8,864 bases of DNA from an uncultured Lentisphaeria bacterium. GTDB taxonomy: Bacteria; Verrucomicrobiota; Lentisphaeria; Victivallales; UBA1829. Location: the NCBI GenBank assembly GCA_905211485.1, contig CAJMAW010000119.1, positions 1-8,864 of the forward strand, given 5' to 3'. Positions 1 to 6,382 of this stretch are shown piece by piece (within the stretch, counting starts at the first letter, position 1; the number at the start of each line of letters is the position of its first letter). The position numbers were made by a program, and so were the translations under genes. Below the pieces are notes generated by a model. That model did not search any database, was not told the DNA's origin, and saw only the letters and a program-made list of their open reading frames with translations.

Positions 1-1
1 T

Positions 2-1207
2 GCGGCAGCCAGTCACGGGGCGTCGGTGATGGTATTCGAGCATCAGAATTGTCCCGGTGGGATGGCCGTCCCCGGCATGATGTCGCACTGGGTGGGAATG
101 ACGGGATCATCCGTCTGCCGTGAGATCCGCTCCCGCTGTCTCGAGCAGGCCTGGGATGTGGAAAAGGTCGGGGACTGGAACAGGCATGTCATCAATCATG
201 AGAAGGAGAAGCTGGTGATTCTGGATCTTCTGGAGGAATCCGGAGCGTCGATTCAGCTCTGCACGGATGTGGTGGATGTCATCATGGAAGGGAATCGTGT
301 GAAGGGGGTCATCACGCAGAGCAAGTCGGGACGGGAAGCGGTCGAGGCGGAAGTCGTGATCGACTGTACAGGAGACGGGGACGTCGCCGCCCTCGCGGGA
401 GCCGAATATCATCTCGGAAGAGAAGAAGACGGCCGCATGCAGCCGGTGACTCTGATGTTTAAAATCGCTGGAGTCGATTTTGACCGTGCCGTTTTCCCCG
501 GTTCCTTTGAAACGCTTGTCGAGACTCCGAAGGGCGAGCTGCAGGCCCTGGCGCGGAAACTCCTGCCGAAACCGGCGGGGCATGTGCTGCTGTATCCGTG
601 CACCATTCCCGGGTTTGTGGTCGTGAACATGACCAACGTCACGGATATCGACGGGACGGATGTCCGCGACATCACCCGCGCGGAGATCACCTGCGCCCGC
701 CAGATCCCTGCGATTGTCGCCTTCCTCCGCGAATATGTGCCGGGATATGAGAAATGTTTTGCCGTGAGTTCCGCCGCAAATGTCGGGATACGGGAAACTC
801 GTCATTTCAAGGGCCTTTACACCCTCAGCGCGGAAGATATTGTGGAAGCCCGCCAGTTCGACGACTGGATCGCGACAAAATCCGCATTCAATTTCGACAT
901 CCACAACGTAGAAGGCTCCGGACTCGACCGCAACGGTGCCCAGAAGCATTTCCATTCCAAAGGAACTTACACGATCCCCTACCGCTGCTGCATCCCCGAA
1001 AAAATAGACGGCCTCCTGCTGGCGGGACGCTGCATTTCCGGATCTCACAAAGCCCATTCCAATTACAGGGCCATGCCGATCTGTGCAGGCATCGGGCAGG
1101 GATGCGGCGTCGCCGCGGCCGTGGCCGTGAAGGATCATGTCCTCCCCCGCAATGTGGATGTGAAAAAAGTGCAGAAGCTTCTCACGGAAGACGGAATAGA
1201 TTTCTGA
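2..1207 (+). CDS. FAD-dependent oxidoreductase, FAD_oxidored family (5' end outside window)
   Basis: The reading frame is open from base 2, giving 401 residues. The N-terminus, which should carry the GxGxxG dinucleotide-binding loop, lies upstream of the window, so the GTG at 26 is not the true start. What is visible is the second half of the Rossmann fold, with the acidic residue E13 at the end of strand 2 followed by CPGGMA (17-22), the usual (L)GGM region after the ADP-ribose contact. DCTGDGD at 121-127 is the family signature for the second FAD contact. A C-terminal FAD-binding stretch begins LLLAGRCIS at 338 and continues through MPICAGIGQGCG. This matches Pfam FAD_oxidored (PF12831), whose members are flavin dehydrogenases of mostly unknown substrate. 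No signal peptide can be judged because the start is missing. The frame ends at TGA 1205-1207, just before a terminator-like hairpin. The family call is secure; the substrate is unknown. Confidence 0.9.
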   Translation, partial: AAASHGASVMVFEHQNCPGGMAVPGMMSHWVGMTGSSVCREIRSRCLEQAWDVEKVGDWNRHVINHEKEKLVILDLLEESGASIQLCTDVVDVIMEGNRVKGVITQSKSGREAVEAEVVIDCTGDGDVAALAGAEYHLGREEDGRMQPVTLMFKIAGVDFDRAVFPGSFETLVETPKGELQALARKLLPKPAGHVLLYPCTIPGFVVVNMTNVTDIDGTDVRDITRAEITCARQIPAIVAFLREYVPGYEKCFAVSSAANVGIRETRHFKGLYTLSAEDIVEARQFDDWIATKSAFNFDIHNVEGSGLDRNGAQKHFHSKGTYTIPYRCCIPEKIDGLLLAGRCISGSHKAHSNYRAMPICAGIGQGCGVAAAVAVKDHVLPRNVDVKKVQKLLTEDGIDF

Positions 1208-1230
1208 AAACAGAATGGATTCCTGAAAAC

Positions 1231-1284
1231 GGACAGGGGAAAGAATGAAGGCTGCCGCAGGCTTTTTCCTTCCCCCCCCTGTCC
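1231..1284 (+). terminator. Probable terminator after the FAD oxidoreductase gene
   Basis: It lies 24 bases past the stop codon. An inner imperfect stem (AAG then CTG at 1248-1254, pairing with CAG then CTT at 1258-1264, with one G-G mismatch) is followed by a run of five T (1263-1267). An outer 9-bp perfect arm pair, GGACAGGGG (1231-1239) with CCCCTGTCC (1276-1284), encloses it. The short T run and the mismatch make it a moderate intrinsic terminator. Confidence 0.5.
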
Positions 1285-1643
1285 ACTTCCCGGGCTTTTG
1301 TGCCTGATTTCCCGCCTGATGCCCTGTACATATGGACTTGTGATGGAACTTGAGCAGGATCTTCGTTTCTTCATTTCCCACCTTGTTTTTCCTTCTTTTC
1401 TCCTTAATTAACCATTGAAGCATCTCCGGAATGTGAATGAAAGAGGAAAGGAGTTTTTCCCTCCTCCCGGCGGTGTCCCCTGTTGATCTTTGCCTGCCTG
1501 AACTAGTTTTTTCCGTCTGCGCGTATGTGGAGAGCAGCGCAGACGGCTTCCCCGGGAGAATTCTCCTCCTGCATTGCTTTCTGATCCATCCTCCTGTCGG
1601 AAATCAGAGGAATTTTTTTCCTGCATTTCCTTTTGGAAAACAC
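1285..1643. other. Gene-free spacer with inverted repeats
   Basis: No open frame here has a convincing ribosome binding site, signal peptide or recognisable family. The stretch is pyrimidine-rich on the + strand. It holds a 10-bp perfect inverted repeat (1513-1546), a 12-bp perfect palindrome GGAGAATTCTCC (1555-1566), and a small TTTCC-TTTT-GGAAA dyad (1626-1639) that ends four bases before the -35 box of the next promoter. These may be operator or RNA-structure elements; nothing else is apparent. Confidence 0.5.
1513..1546. repeat. 10-bp perfect inverted repeat
   Basis: CCGTCTGCGC (1513-1522) and GCGCAGACGG (1537-1546) are exact reverse complements separated by 14 bases. No T run follows the right arm on the + strand. 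Read on the - strand, the hairpin is followed by A rather than T, so it is not a standard terminator in either direction. It could be a protein-binding site or a folded RNA. Confidence 0.7.
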
Positions 1644-1672
1644 TTGACAATATTTTGAAAGAGAATTATTTT
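1644..1672 (+). promoter_or_regulatory. Sigma70-type promoter of the envelope gene cluster
   Basis: A consensus -35 box TTGACA (1644-1649) is separated by 17 bp from TATTTT (1667-1672), which has five of six consensus positions. The region around it is AT-rich, unlike its GC-richer surroundings. Transcription would start near 1679-1680, leaving an untranslated leader of about 180 nt before the ATG at 1862. It is the strongest promoter match seen in the window. Confidence 0.8.
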
Positions 1673-1706
1673 CAGCCATGTTTAAAAAGACGGTTTGAAA
1701 GACTGG

Positions 1707-1802
1707 AAGGGGGAGGAAACTTGTTCCCCTTTGTGCAGTGTGTCCGGAGGGGAATTTTTTTTCCCCTTCCTCCGGGAAACAGACTCGCAGGGGGGAAAAA
1801 AA
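1707..1802 (+). promoter_or_regulatory. Candidate transcription attenuator in the leader RNA
   Basis: Complementary blocks alternate along the leader. Block 1 AAGGGG (1707-1712) pairs with block 2 CCCCTT (1726-1731). Block 2, extended as TTCCCCT (1724-1730), also pairs with block 3 AGGGGAA (1748-1754), which is followed at once by eight T (1755-1762), the form of an intrinsic terminator. Block 3 within CCGGAGGGGAA (1744-1754) also pairs with TTCCCC (1761-1766) plus TCCGG (1771-1775). A last block, GGGGAAAAAAA (1792-1802), is perfectly complementary over 11 bases to 1756-1766 and would sequester the T run. These pairings exclude one another, as in attenuators. No ligand domain or leader peptide was identified. 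Confidence 0.5.
1724..1762 (+). terminator. Leader terminator hairpin with T8
   Basis: TTCCCCT and AGGGGAA form a 7-bp stem around a 17-nt loop, followed by eight T. The 16-base string from 1747 to 1762 is identical to the 3' arm and T tract of the strong terminator at 7914-7929, which supports reading it as a real terminator. It sits between the promoter and the coding sequence, so if functional it acts conditionally. Confidence 0.5.
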
Positions 1803-1861
1803 CTTGCTTTTCCGCCATTGAGCCTTCACTTCAATGCAAAACAAGGAAAGGACAAAACAGT

Positions 1862-3022
1862 ATGAGATTCAATCAGTTTTCCGTGTTTGCCGCATTATGC
1901 GCGGCGCTGCTGCTTCCGGAGTCCGTGACGGCGCAGTCCGCTGTGGAAACCACAACGAATACGACGGAGACGACAACCACTACCACCACAGTCGTCACCA
2001 AACGTACCGAACAGGTGGAGAAACAGAAATGGGCCCCCCTCCGGATCGGCGTCCTGGACTTTTCCACCATCGACATCAAGGGGCAGAAGAAGTTTCTGGA
2101 TCACGCCAACCGTGAAATCAAGATTCCCCCGCAGTCCACTCTGAATGATGCGGACCGGAAATCCATCAACAGCGTGATGCAGGGATTTGTCCGGATGATC
2201 GATGCCTGGGACAACACCCGGACCGGGAGCGCCAACCGCGAGGCGCAAATACAGAACAATGACAGGGCCTATGCGGATGCCCGGCGTCTCTTTGAGACGG
2301 TTGTGCATGGGGAGAGCCGTCCAGCCGTGATTGGAGCGGAATACCTTTCCGCCTACCTCGGCAGACATAACGACGTGTTTTTCACAGTCGAGCCGGACCG
2401 GATTTACAGCGCGATGGAACGGCTCAGCCGGGAAGAGGATTTTCCGAAGGACTTCATGCAGAAACTTGCGAAGGAAACCGGAGCCACACATCTGATTTAC
2501 GGGACGGTCTCGGATCTCCGTTCCCAGGAACGTTCCTTCAAGGGCTACGGAATTGAAACGAAGACGCTGAACTATCAGCTTGACGTCATTGTGAAAGTGG
2601 TGGATCTCACCCGTCAGGGGACGGTCTACAGCAATGTATATACCGGGAACTACCGCGAACAGCGTCCGATCAGCGGGAGCATGTTTGACAACAACATCTT
2701 CCAGAATCTCATGACCTCCGCCCTTGAACAGGCGGCGGATGATCTTTACGATGCGGCGAAACCCGGGCGCAAGAACAAGATTCCTCCGGCGGCGGCACCG
2801 CTCGTGCGTCTGACTGTGAATGTGTCCGGCGGCATGCTTTTCAAGGGTGAAAAGGCGGAAGTCTTTCTGGACGGAGTCCTCCTCGGAAACGGGAATGCGA
2901 CCTTTGAGGTTTCCTCCGGCGAACACAGCATTGAAGTGAAAGCCGCGGGATATCAGGCAAAGTCTTTCAAAGTGGATCTTTCAGGGGACAGGACTCTGAA
3001 CGTTACGCTGGAAAAGAAGTAA
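1862..3022 (+). CDS. Exported CsgG-like protein with C-terminal PEGA domain
   Basis: The protein has 386 residues. The start at ATG 1862 is set by AAAGGA (1847-1852), nine bases upstream. Residues 1-24 form a signal peptide (hydrophobic core FAALCAALLL) with a likely cleavage after VTA (22-24); there is no lipobox cysteine. Residues 28-49 are a threonine-rich linker with seven consecutive Thr. From about 60 the pattern IGVLDFS begins a CsgG/TolB-like fold. It continues through ATHLIYGTV and a strand-rich VIVKVVDLTRQG segment, as in CsgG-related outer-membrane proteins. Residues 315-386 resemble a PEGA domain (PF08308), with AEVFLDGVLLG and a closing HSIEVKAAGY, a small beta module found in surface proteins. 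It is the first gene after the promoter, and 202 bp separate it from the next. It is much less conserved than true CsgG and lacks the lipid anchor, so a curli-type secretion role is not claimed. Confidence 0.7.
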   Translation: MRFNQFSVFAALCAALLLPESVTAQSAVETTTNTTETTTTTTTVVTKRTEQVEKQKWAPLRIGVLDFSTIDIKGQKKFLDHANREIKIPPQSTLNDADRKSINSVMQGFVRMIDAWDNTRTGSANREAQIQNNDRAYADARRLFETVVHGESRPAVIGAEYLSAYLGRHNDVFFTVEPDRIYSAMERLSREEDFPKDFMQKLAKETGATHLIYGTVSDLRSQERSFKGYGIETKTLNYQLDVIVKVVDLTRQGTVYSNVYTGNYREQRPISGSMFDNNIFQNLMTSALEQAADDLYDAAKPGRKNKIPPAAAPLVRLTVNVSGGMLFKGEKAEVFLDGVLLGNGNATFEVSSGEHSIEVKAAGYQAKSFKVDLSGDRTLNVTLEKK

Positions 3023-3224
3023 TCCTTTCAATCCCGGGAAGGGAATGAGTCCGGATCAGGATTCCGCCGGAAAGAAGGAAGGCTCCGAGGCGGAGAACGC
3101 CTGAAGTGAAGGCGGAGGCGGAGAAGAAGGGGGGAAAGAAGAAAGAAAAAAAAGAAGAAGGCGGAATCACCGGAAGAGGAATCATCATGATAAGGAACGA
3201 AATGGAAGAGGAGGAATTGATCTC
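3023..3224. other. Purine-rich intergenic region
   Basis: No terminator or promoter is recognised between the two genes, so read-through is likely. From about 3105 to 3216 the + strand is almost entirely purine, including a run of six G and a run of eight A. A 19-codon frame (ATG 3045 to TGA 3104) and a Lys/Glu-rich 44-codon frame (GTG 3106 to TGA 3240) exist. Neither has a well-placed ribosome binding site, so neither is called a gene. Confidence 0.5.
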
Positions 3225-4235
3225 ATGTGGAAGCATATGAAAAAGCAGCTGTTTTTTTTCTGCGTTTTTCTTACGTTCGGGATTTTTTCATCGGAAGCGG
3301 CGGAAAAGATTGCCGTGGTGGAGCCCGTGGCGAAAGGAGGGATGCCCGCTTCGGACATAGAAGCGATCTGGGGAATTCTTGAAGCGAATGTGGACGGAGG
3401 ATACGAAGTCATCTCCCGCAGCGCCGTCAAGGAAATGATGACGGAAATCGGTTTTACGACGAGTTCGGATCTGGTCAATATGAACAGCAGCCAGAAGGCG
3501 AGACTCGGCGAAATCGAAGGAGTCAAATACATTCTTGTAACGACCGTGGGAAAGCTGGGGAGCCGCATCAACATGAGTCTGATGCTTCTGAATGCCACGA
3601 CGGGCGAAATCGATCCGGAAAAACGCGGTTCCGTCACGGCGGACAGTCTTGACGGTCTTGCGGACCGTCTGAAGGACACTCTTCTGGAAATCGGTCTGGG
3701 GCGGGAAGCCCGAAAGCGCGGAATTTCCGCTCTGCTGACTCCGTTTGTGAAGGTGCCGGGTGTCACGGCGGCGTTTGCGGACAACTTCAATGCCGGACTG
3801 GAAAGTGCGCTTCTGGAAAACGGAATCCGCCTGCAGAATCTTCAGAGGATCAGCGGCATTCTGAAGAAGAACAAGATCGGGAGTCTGGAGGAGGCGGAAC
3901 CCGCGCTGTATGTGCGGGTCGGAGAGCTTCTGCGGGTCGACTTTCTGCTTCAGCCGACCATTACCAGGTTCAGCACGACGGTGAAAAAGGAATACATCCG
4001 CGTCACGCGCAGCGAAGTGCTCCGCTGCATCGGCAATATTGAAGGCAACATCCGTGTGATTTCCGCTCAAACCGGAGAAGTCGTTGCCAGCGTTCCCTTC
4101 CGCGAGAAGATCAATTTCGACGATGTCGACACCGAGGAGGATACCGAAGACTGGGCTCCCGAGGATTATGCCAATTACGCTCTGGACAAACTTCTTCCGC
4201 TTATCGCGAAGAAAGTCTCCCCTAAGCTGAAATAA
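3225..4235 (+). CDS. Exported protein with two CsgG/TolB-like halves
   Basis: The protein has 336 residues. AGGAGG (3209-3214) lies ten bases before ATG 3225 and decides the start over an in-frame ATG at 3237. The signal peptide core is LFFFCVFLTFGIF, with likely cleavage around EAA (24-26) and no lipobox. Two halves share one layout. Residues 28-137 start KIAVVEPV, then YEVISRSAVKEMM (60-72), GVKYILVTTVGKL (99-111) and a strand ending ATTGEI. Residues 168-291 start SALLTPFVKV, then IRLQNLQRISGIL (201-213), LLRVDFLLQPTITRF (235-249) and IRVISAQTGEV (276-286). This order (strand, helix pair, 'roots/dissolves' segment, strand with TGE turn) is typical of CsgG/TolB-N-like domains. An acidic stretch (299-314) precedes a C-terminal helix. 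It lies 42 bp before the COG3014 gene, probably in the same transcript. The fold is likely, but the function is unknown. Confidence 0.65.
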   Translation: MWKHMKKQLFFFCVFLTFGIFSSEAAEKIAVVEPVAKGGMPASDIEAIWGILEANVDGGYEVISRSAVKEMMTEIGFTTSSDLVNMNSSQKARLGEIEGVKYILVTTVGKLGSRINMSLMLLNATTGEIDPEKRGSVTADSLDGLADRLKDTLLEIGLGREARKRGISALLTPFVKVPGVTAAFADNFNAGLESALLENGIRLQNLQRISGILKKNKIGSLEEAEPALYVRVGELLRVDFLLQPTITRFSTTVKKEYIRVTRSEVLRCIGNIEGNIRVISAQTGEVVASVPFREKINFDDVDTEEDTEDWAPEDYANYALDKLLPLIAKKVSPKLK

Positions 4236-4277
4236 CCCGCTCCGCGCACCTGCGCTGCAAAGGAATTCTGAAAAACT

Positions 4278-5753
4278 ATGAAACAGAAATTGATCTGGAA
4301 AACGGTCCTTCTTCTGCCCGTGCTGCTGATGTGTTTTCTCTGCGGATGTTCGACGGTGGTGAACTCCCACCGTCAGAAAGCCTCCATGATGGAAGCATAC
4401 ACTGCGGGGAAATATGACGAGACCCTTTCCGTCATCAACAGGAAGCTGAAGTCTGCCGAGGGAACGGGCGACGAACTGATGTGGCATCTCGAATCGGGCA
4501 GCATGAACTTCACCATGGGCAATTACGATGAAAGCATCCGTTCGCTTGAGCGAGCGGAGAATCTGGTGTCCGAGTATGACGAACGTGCGCTTGTGAGTCT
4601 GCGCGATGTGAGTTCGGAAGGCGCGATGGCCGTGACCAATCTCAATGCGCTTCCCTACCGCGGTTTCTGCCGGGACCGCATTCTGATTCCCGTCTTCAAA
4701 GCCCTGGCGTACCTGGGGCGCGGGGACGAGGAGGGATTCCGTGTGGAAATCTTCCGTCTGCGCGACGCACAGCAGAAAGTCATGGACGATTACAGGAAAT
4801 TCTTTGAAGCGGAGGAGGCCGCAGCCGCCGAGGCCGGCAATCAGAATGCGGATGTCGCCGCGAAGGTTTCCGAGTCGAAGGATGCTCCGACTCAGAACGA
4901 GGAATTCAACACCGAGCTCGCACAGGTGACGGAAGTGGCAAACCGCGGATACGGGAATTTCCTGAATCCGCTGGCGATCTATCTTTCCGGAATCGGTTTT
5001 GCCAGGGACAACAATTATGAGAATGCGATTGTCGACTTCGAGCGTCTGTACAAAGCGCTTCCGAAGCATCCTCTGATCCGGAGCAGTTACGCGGCCGTAC
5101 TTCAGCGGACGGGGCGGGAAATCCCGGAGGAACTCAAGTCCGTGAAGGCGTTGGAACACCCTCTGGACCGGGACAGCCTGCTGGTGATTTTTGCGAACGG
5201 CAGGAGCGCGGCGTTCAAACAGATTGCCGTGTATTTCCCCGTGATGACGGCGTGGCCGATCTGCGAATATTACGACGCACCCTACCGGACCCTGGGCGTG
5301 GAGACGGACGGGGAGAAAAATGAAACCGTCCCTCTGGCGGACATGGACGGAATTCTGTCCCAGGAATACAAGGAACGTCTGACCGCCATGATCATCCGCA
5401 TCACGATCAGTACGACTCTGAAGGAAGCCGCCAGTTACGGAGCCGCCTATGCCGCGTGGCGTGCGAATCCGATTGTGGGCGTGGCGGTGTTTCTGAGCTC
5501 GGTGGTCTACCGGGCCACGTTCAACACGGCGGATACGAGAAGCTGGGAAATTCTCCCCAAGGAGTTCCAGATTGCCCAGCTCCCGATGCCGGAAAACAGG
5601 GAGCTGAAGCTGACGCTCTCTCCGAACGGGGGGGCTCTGCCTCTGGAAACGACACTCCAGCTGCCGGACACCTGTCGTTCCGCAATTTTGTACGTGGATG
5701 CGCCCGGACCCGGTGTGTGGAATTGCAAGGTTCTGGAATTGAAAACAAAATGA
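4278..5753 (+). CDS. COG3014 family lipoprotein with TPR-like repeats
   Basis: The protein has 491 residues. AAAGGA (4259-4264) is 13 bases before the ATG. The signal peptide ends in the lipobox LCGC with C24 as the lipidation site, so it should be anchored in the inner or outer membrane facing the periplasm. TPR-like helical pairs follow: around residues 36-100 (TAGKYDETL, MGNYDESIRSLERAE), and a second set after NPLAIYLSGIGFARDNNYENAIVDFERLY. Between them lies an Ala/Glu-rich linker. The second half carries the features I associate with COG3014: an 'LLVIFANGRSAAFKQI' segment and ADTRSWEILPKEFQIAQLPMP beginning at 418. COG3014 genes sit beside lpoB and ycfL in gammaproteobacteria, as here. 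The precise role is unknown; a periplasmic scaffold for the neighbouring lipoproteins is inference. The gap to the next gene is 29 bp, so the two are likely cotranscribed. Confidence 0.85.
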   Translation: MKQKLIWKTVLLLPVLLMCFLCGCSTVVNSHRQKASMMEAYTAGKYDETLSVINRKLKSAEGTGDELMWHLESGSMNFTMGNYDESIRSLERAENLVSEYDERALVSLRDVSSEGAMAVTNLNALPYRGFCRDRILIPVFKALAYLGRGDEEGFRVEIFRLRDAQQKVMDDYRKFFEAEEAAAAEAGNQNADVAAKVSESKDAPTQNEEFNTELAQVTEVANRGYGNFLNPLAIYLSGIGFARDNNYENAIVDFERLYKALPKHPLIRSSYAAVLQRTGREIPEELKSVKALEHPLDRDSLLVIFANGRSAAFKQIAVYFPVMTAWPICEYYDAPYRTLGVETDGEKNETVPLADMDGILSQEYKERLTAMIIRITISTTLKEAASYGAAYAAWRANPIVGVAVFLSSVVYRATFNTADTRSWEILPKEFQIAQLPMPENRELKLTLSPNGGALPLETTLQLPDTCRSAILYVDAPGPGVWNCKVLELKTK

Positions 5754-5782
5754 GAACATGAAAAAAAGGAGAATGAAAACTG

Positions 5783-6247
5783 ATGGAAATGAGAGGATGG
5801 ATCACAGCGGCGGCGGCGGGAATTGTGCTTTTCTGCGCAAGCGCCTGCCAGGACTCGGTCAACACCGTGGAAAACGCGGAAAAGAACATGACTCCGACTT
5901 CGATTGCCGACAAACGTTATGTTACGGATGGTTATCTCCGGGACCGTCTCCTTCTCAAAGGCGTGAACGTTTCCGAAACCGCCGGCGGTCTTCTTCAGGT
6001 GCAGGTGACCGCCATCAACGCACGGACCGGCTTCTTTTCGGAATTGTGGAGCGGAATGACCGGGGATAATCCGTACCGGGTCGATTATAAATTCACCTGG
6101 CTGGATGCGAACGGGATGGCTGTCGAAAGCGCCCTTTCCATCTGGGAGACAGTCACGATCACGCCCGGCGAGACGGTGTATTTCCGTTCCGTGGCTCCGA
6201 ACAAGTCCTGCAGGGATTTCGTCCTGAATCTCCGGGAATCGGAATAA
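5783..6247 (+). CDS. ycfL: YcfL family (DUF1425) lipoprotein
   Basis: The protein has 154 residues, somewhat longer than E. coli YcfL (about 125). AAAGGAG (5765-5771) is 11 bases before ATG 5783; the in-frame ATG at 5789 is a weaker alternative. The signal peptide ends ASAC with C22 as the probable lipid-modified residue; the alanine at -3 is less usual but tolerated. The C-terminal domain (about 65-152) has the DUF1425 (PF07233) pattern: LQVQVTAINAR, then YKFTWLDANGMAV (102-114), W121, and a closing VAPNKSCRDFVLNLR. These proteins form a small beta-sandwich of unknown function. The gene is usually adjacent to lpoB, which follows here after 135 bp. The family assignment rests on the spacing of the W/aromatic and strand motifs and the gene order. 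Confidence 0.8.
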   Translation: MEMRGWITAAAAGIVLFCASACQDSVNTVENAEKNMTPTSIADKRYVTDGYLRDRLLLKGVNVSETAGGLLQVQVTAINARTGFFSELWSGMTGDNPYRVDYKFTWLDANGMAVESALSIWETVTITPGETVYFRSVAPNKSCRDFVLNLRESE

Positions 6248-6262
6248 GGAGGAGTGTTTCCC

Positions 6263-6300
6263 TTCCCCTCCCGTGCATTCGGGCATGACGGCGGAGGGAA
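6263..6300 (+). terminator. Weak terminator-like hairpin between ycfL and lpoB
   Basis: CCCTCC (6266-6271) pairs with GGAGGG (6293-6298), and an inner CGTGC/GCATG stem stacks on it after a five-base bulge. The following bases are AACC and then an interrupted T run (CATTTTATTTT), so termination would be inefficient. It may reduce read-through from the upstream genes into lpoB. Confidence 0.35.
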
Positions 6301-6310
6301 AACCATTTTA

Positions 6311-6344
6311 TTTTCCGGAAAAATGAATTATCTTATGATATAAC
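6311..6344 (+). promoter_or_regulatory. Candidate promoter of lpoB with overlapping palindrome
   Basis: TGATATAAC (6336-6344) reads as an extended -10 element (TG, one base, TATAAC). TATGAT (6334-6339) is an overlapping alternative, 17 bp from a poor -35 (TTTTCC, 6311-6316). The perfect 12-base palindrome TTTTCCGGAAAA (6311-6322) lies where the -35 would be and could be an operator. The 135-bp gap before lpoB, unlike the tight spacing elsewhere, supports a separate start of transcription. Confidence 0.45.
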
Positions 6345-6382
6345 GAAACAGAATGAAAGTAAAGAAAAGGAGAAAAAAGCCT

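Noticed and set aside
107..1423. A 438-codon open frame on the - strand opposite the FAD oxidoreductase
   Set aside because: The + strand frame carries clear FAD-binding motifs. The antisense protein is low-quality sequence with no family resemblance.
1437..1658. A 73-codon + strand frame in the spacer upstream of the cluster
   Set aside because: It lacks a ribosome site and recognisable sequence, contains the inverted repeats, and runs through the promoter -35 box.
1944..2000. ACN-rich trinucleotide tract as a microsatellite or CRISPR-like repeat
   Set aside because: The codons are mixed and the tract is inside a well-supported gene; it encodes a Thr-rich linker, and no spacer/repeat array is present.
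1895..2926. A 343-codon open frame on the - strand opposite the PEGA-containing gene
   Set aside because: It is an antisense shadow, with no start signals; the + strand gene has promoter, ribosome site, signal peptide and domains.
3288..5759. An 823-codon open frame on the - strand opposite two genes
   Set aside because: It has no ribosome site, no recognisable domain, and an Arg/His-rich composition typical of an antisense shadow. It spans the intergenic gap and two well-supported + strand genes.
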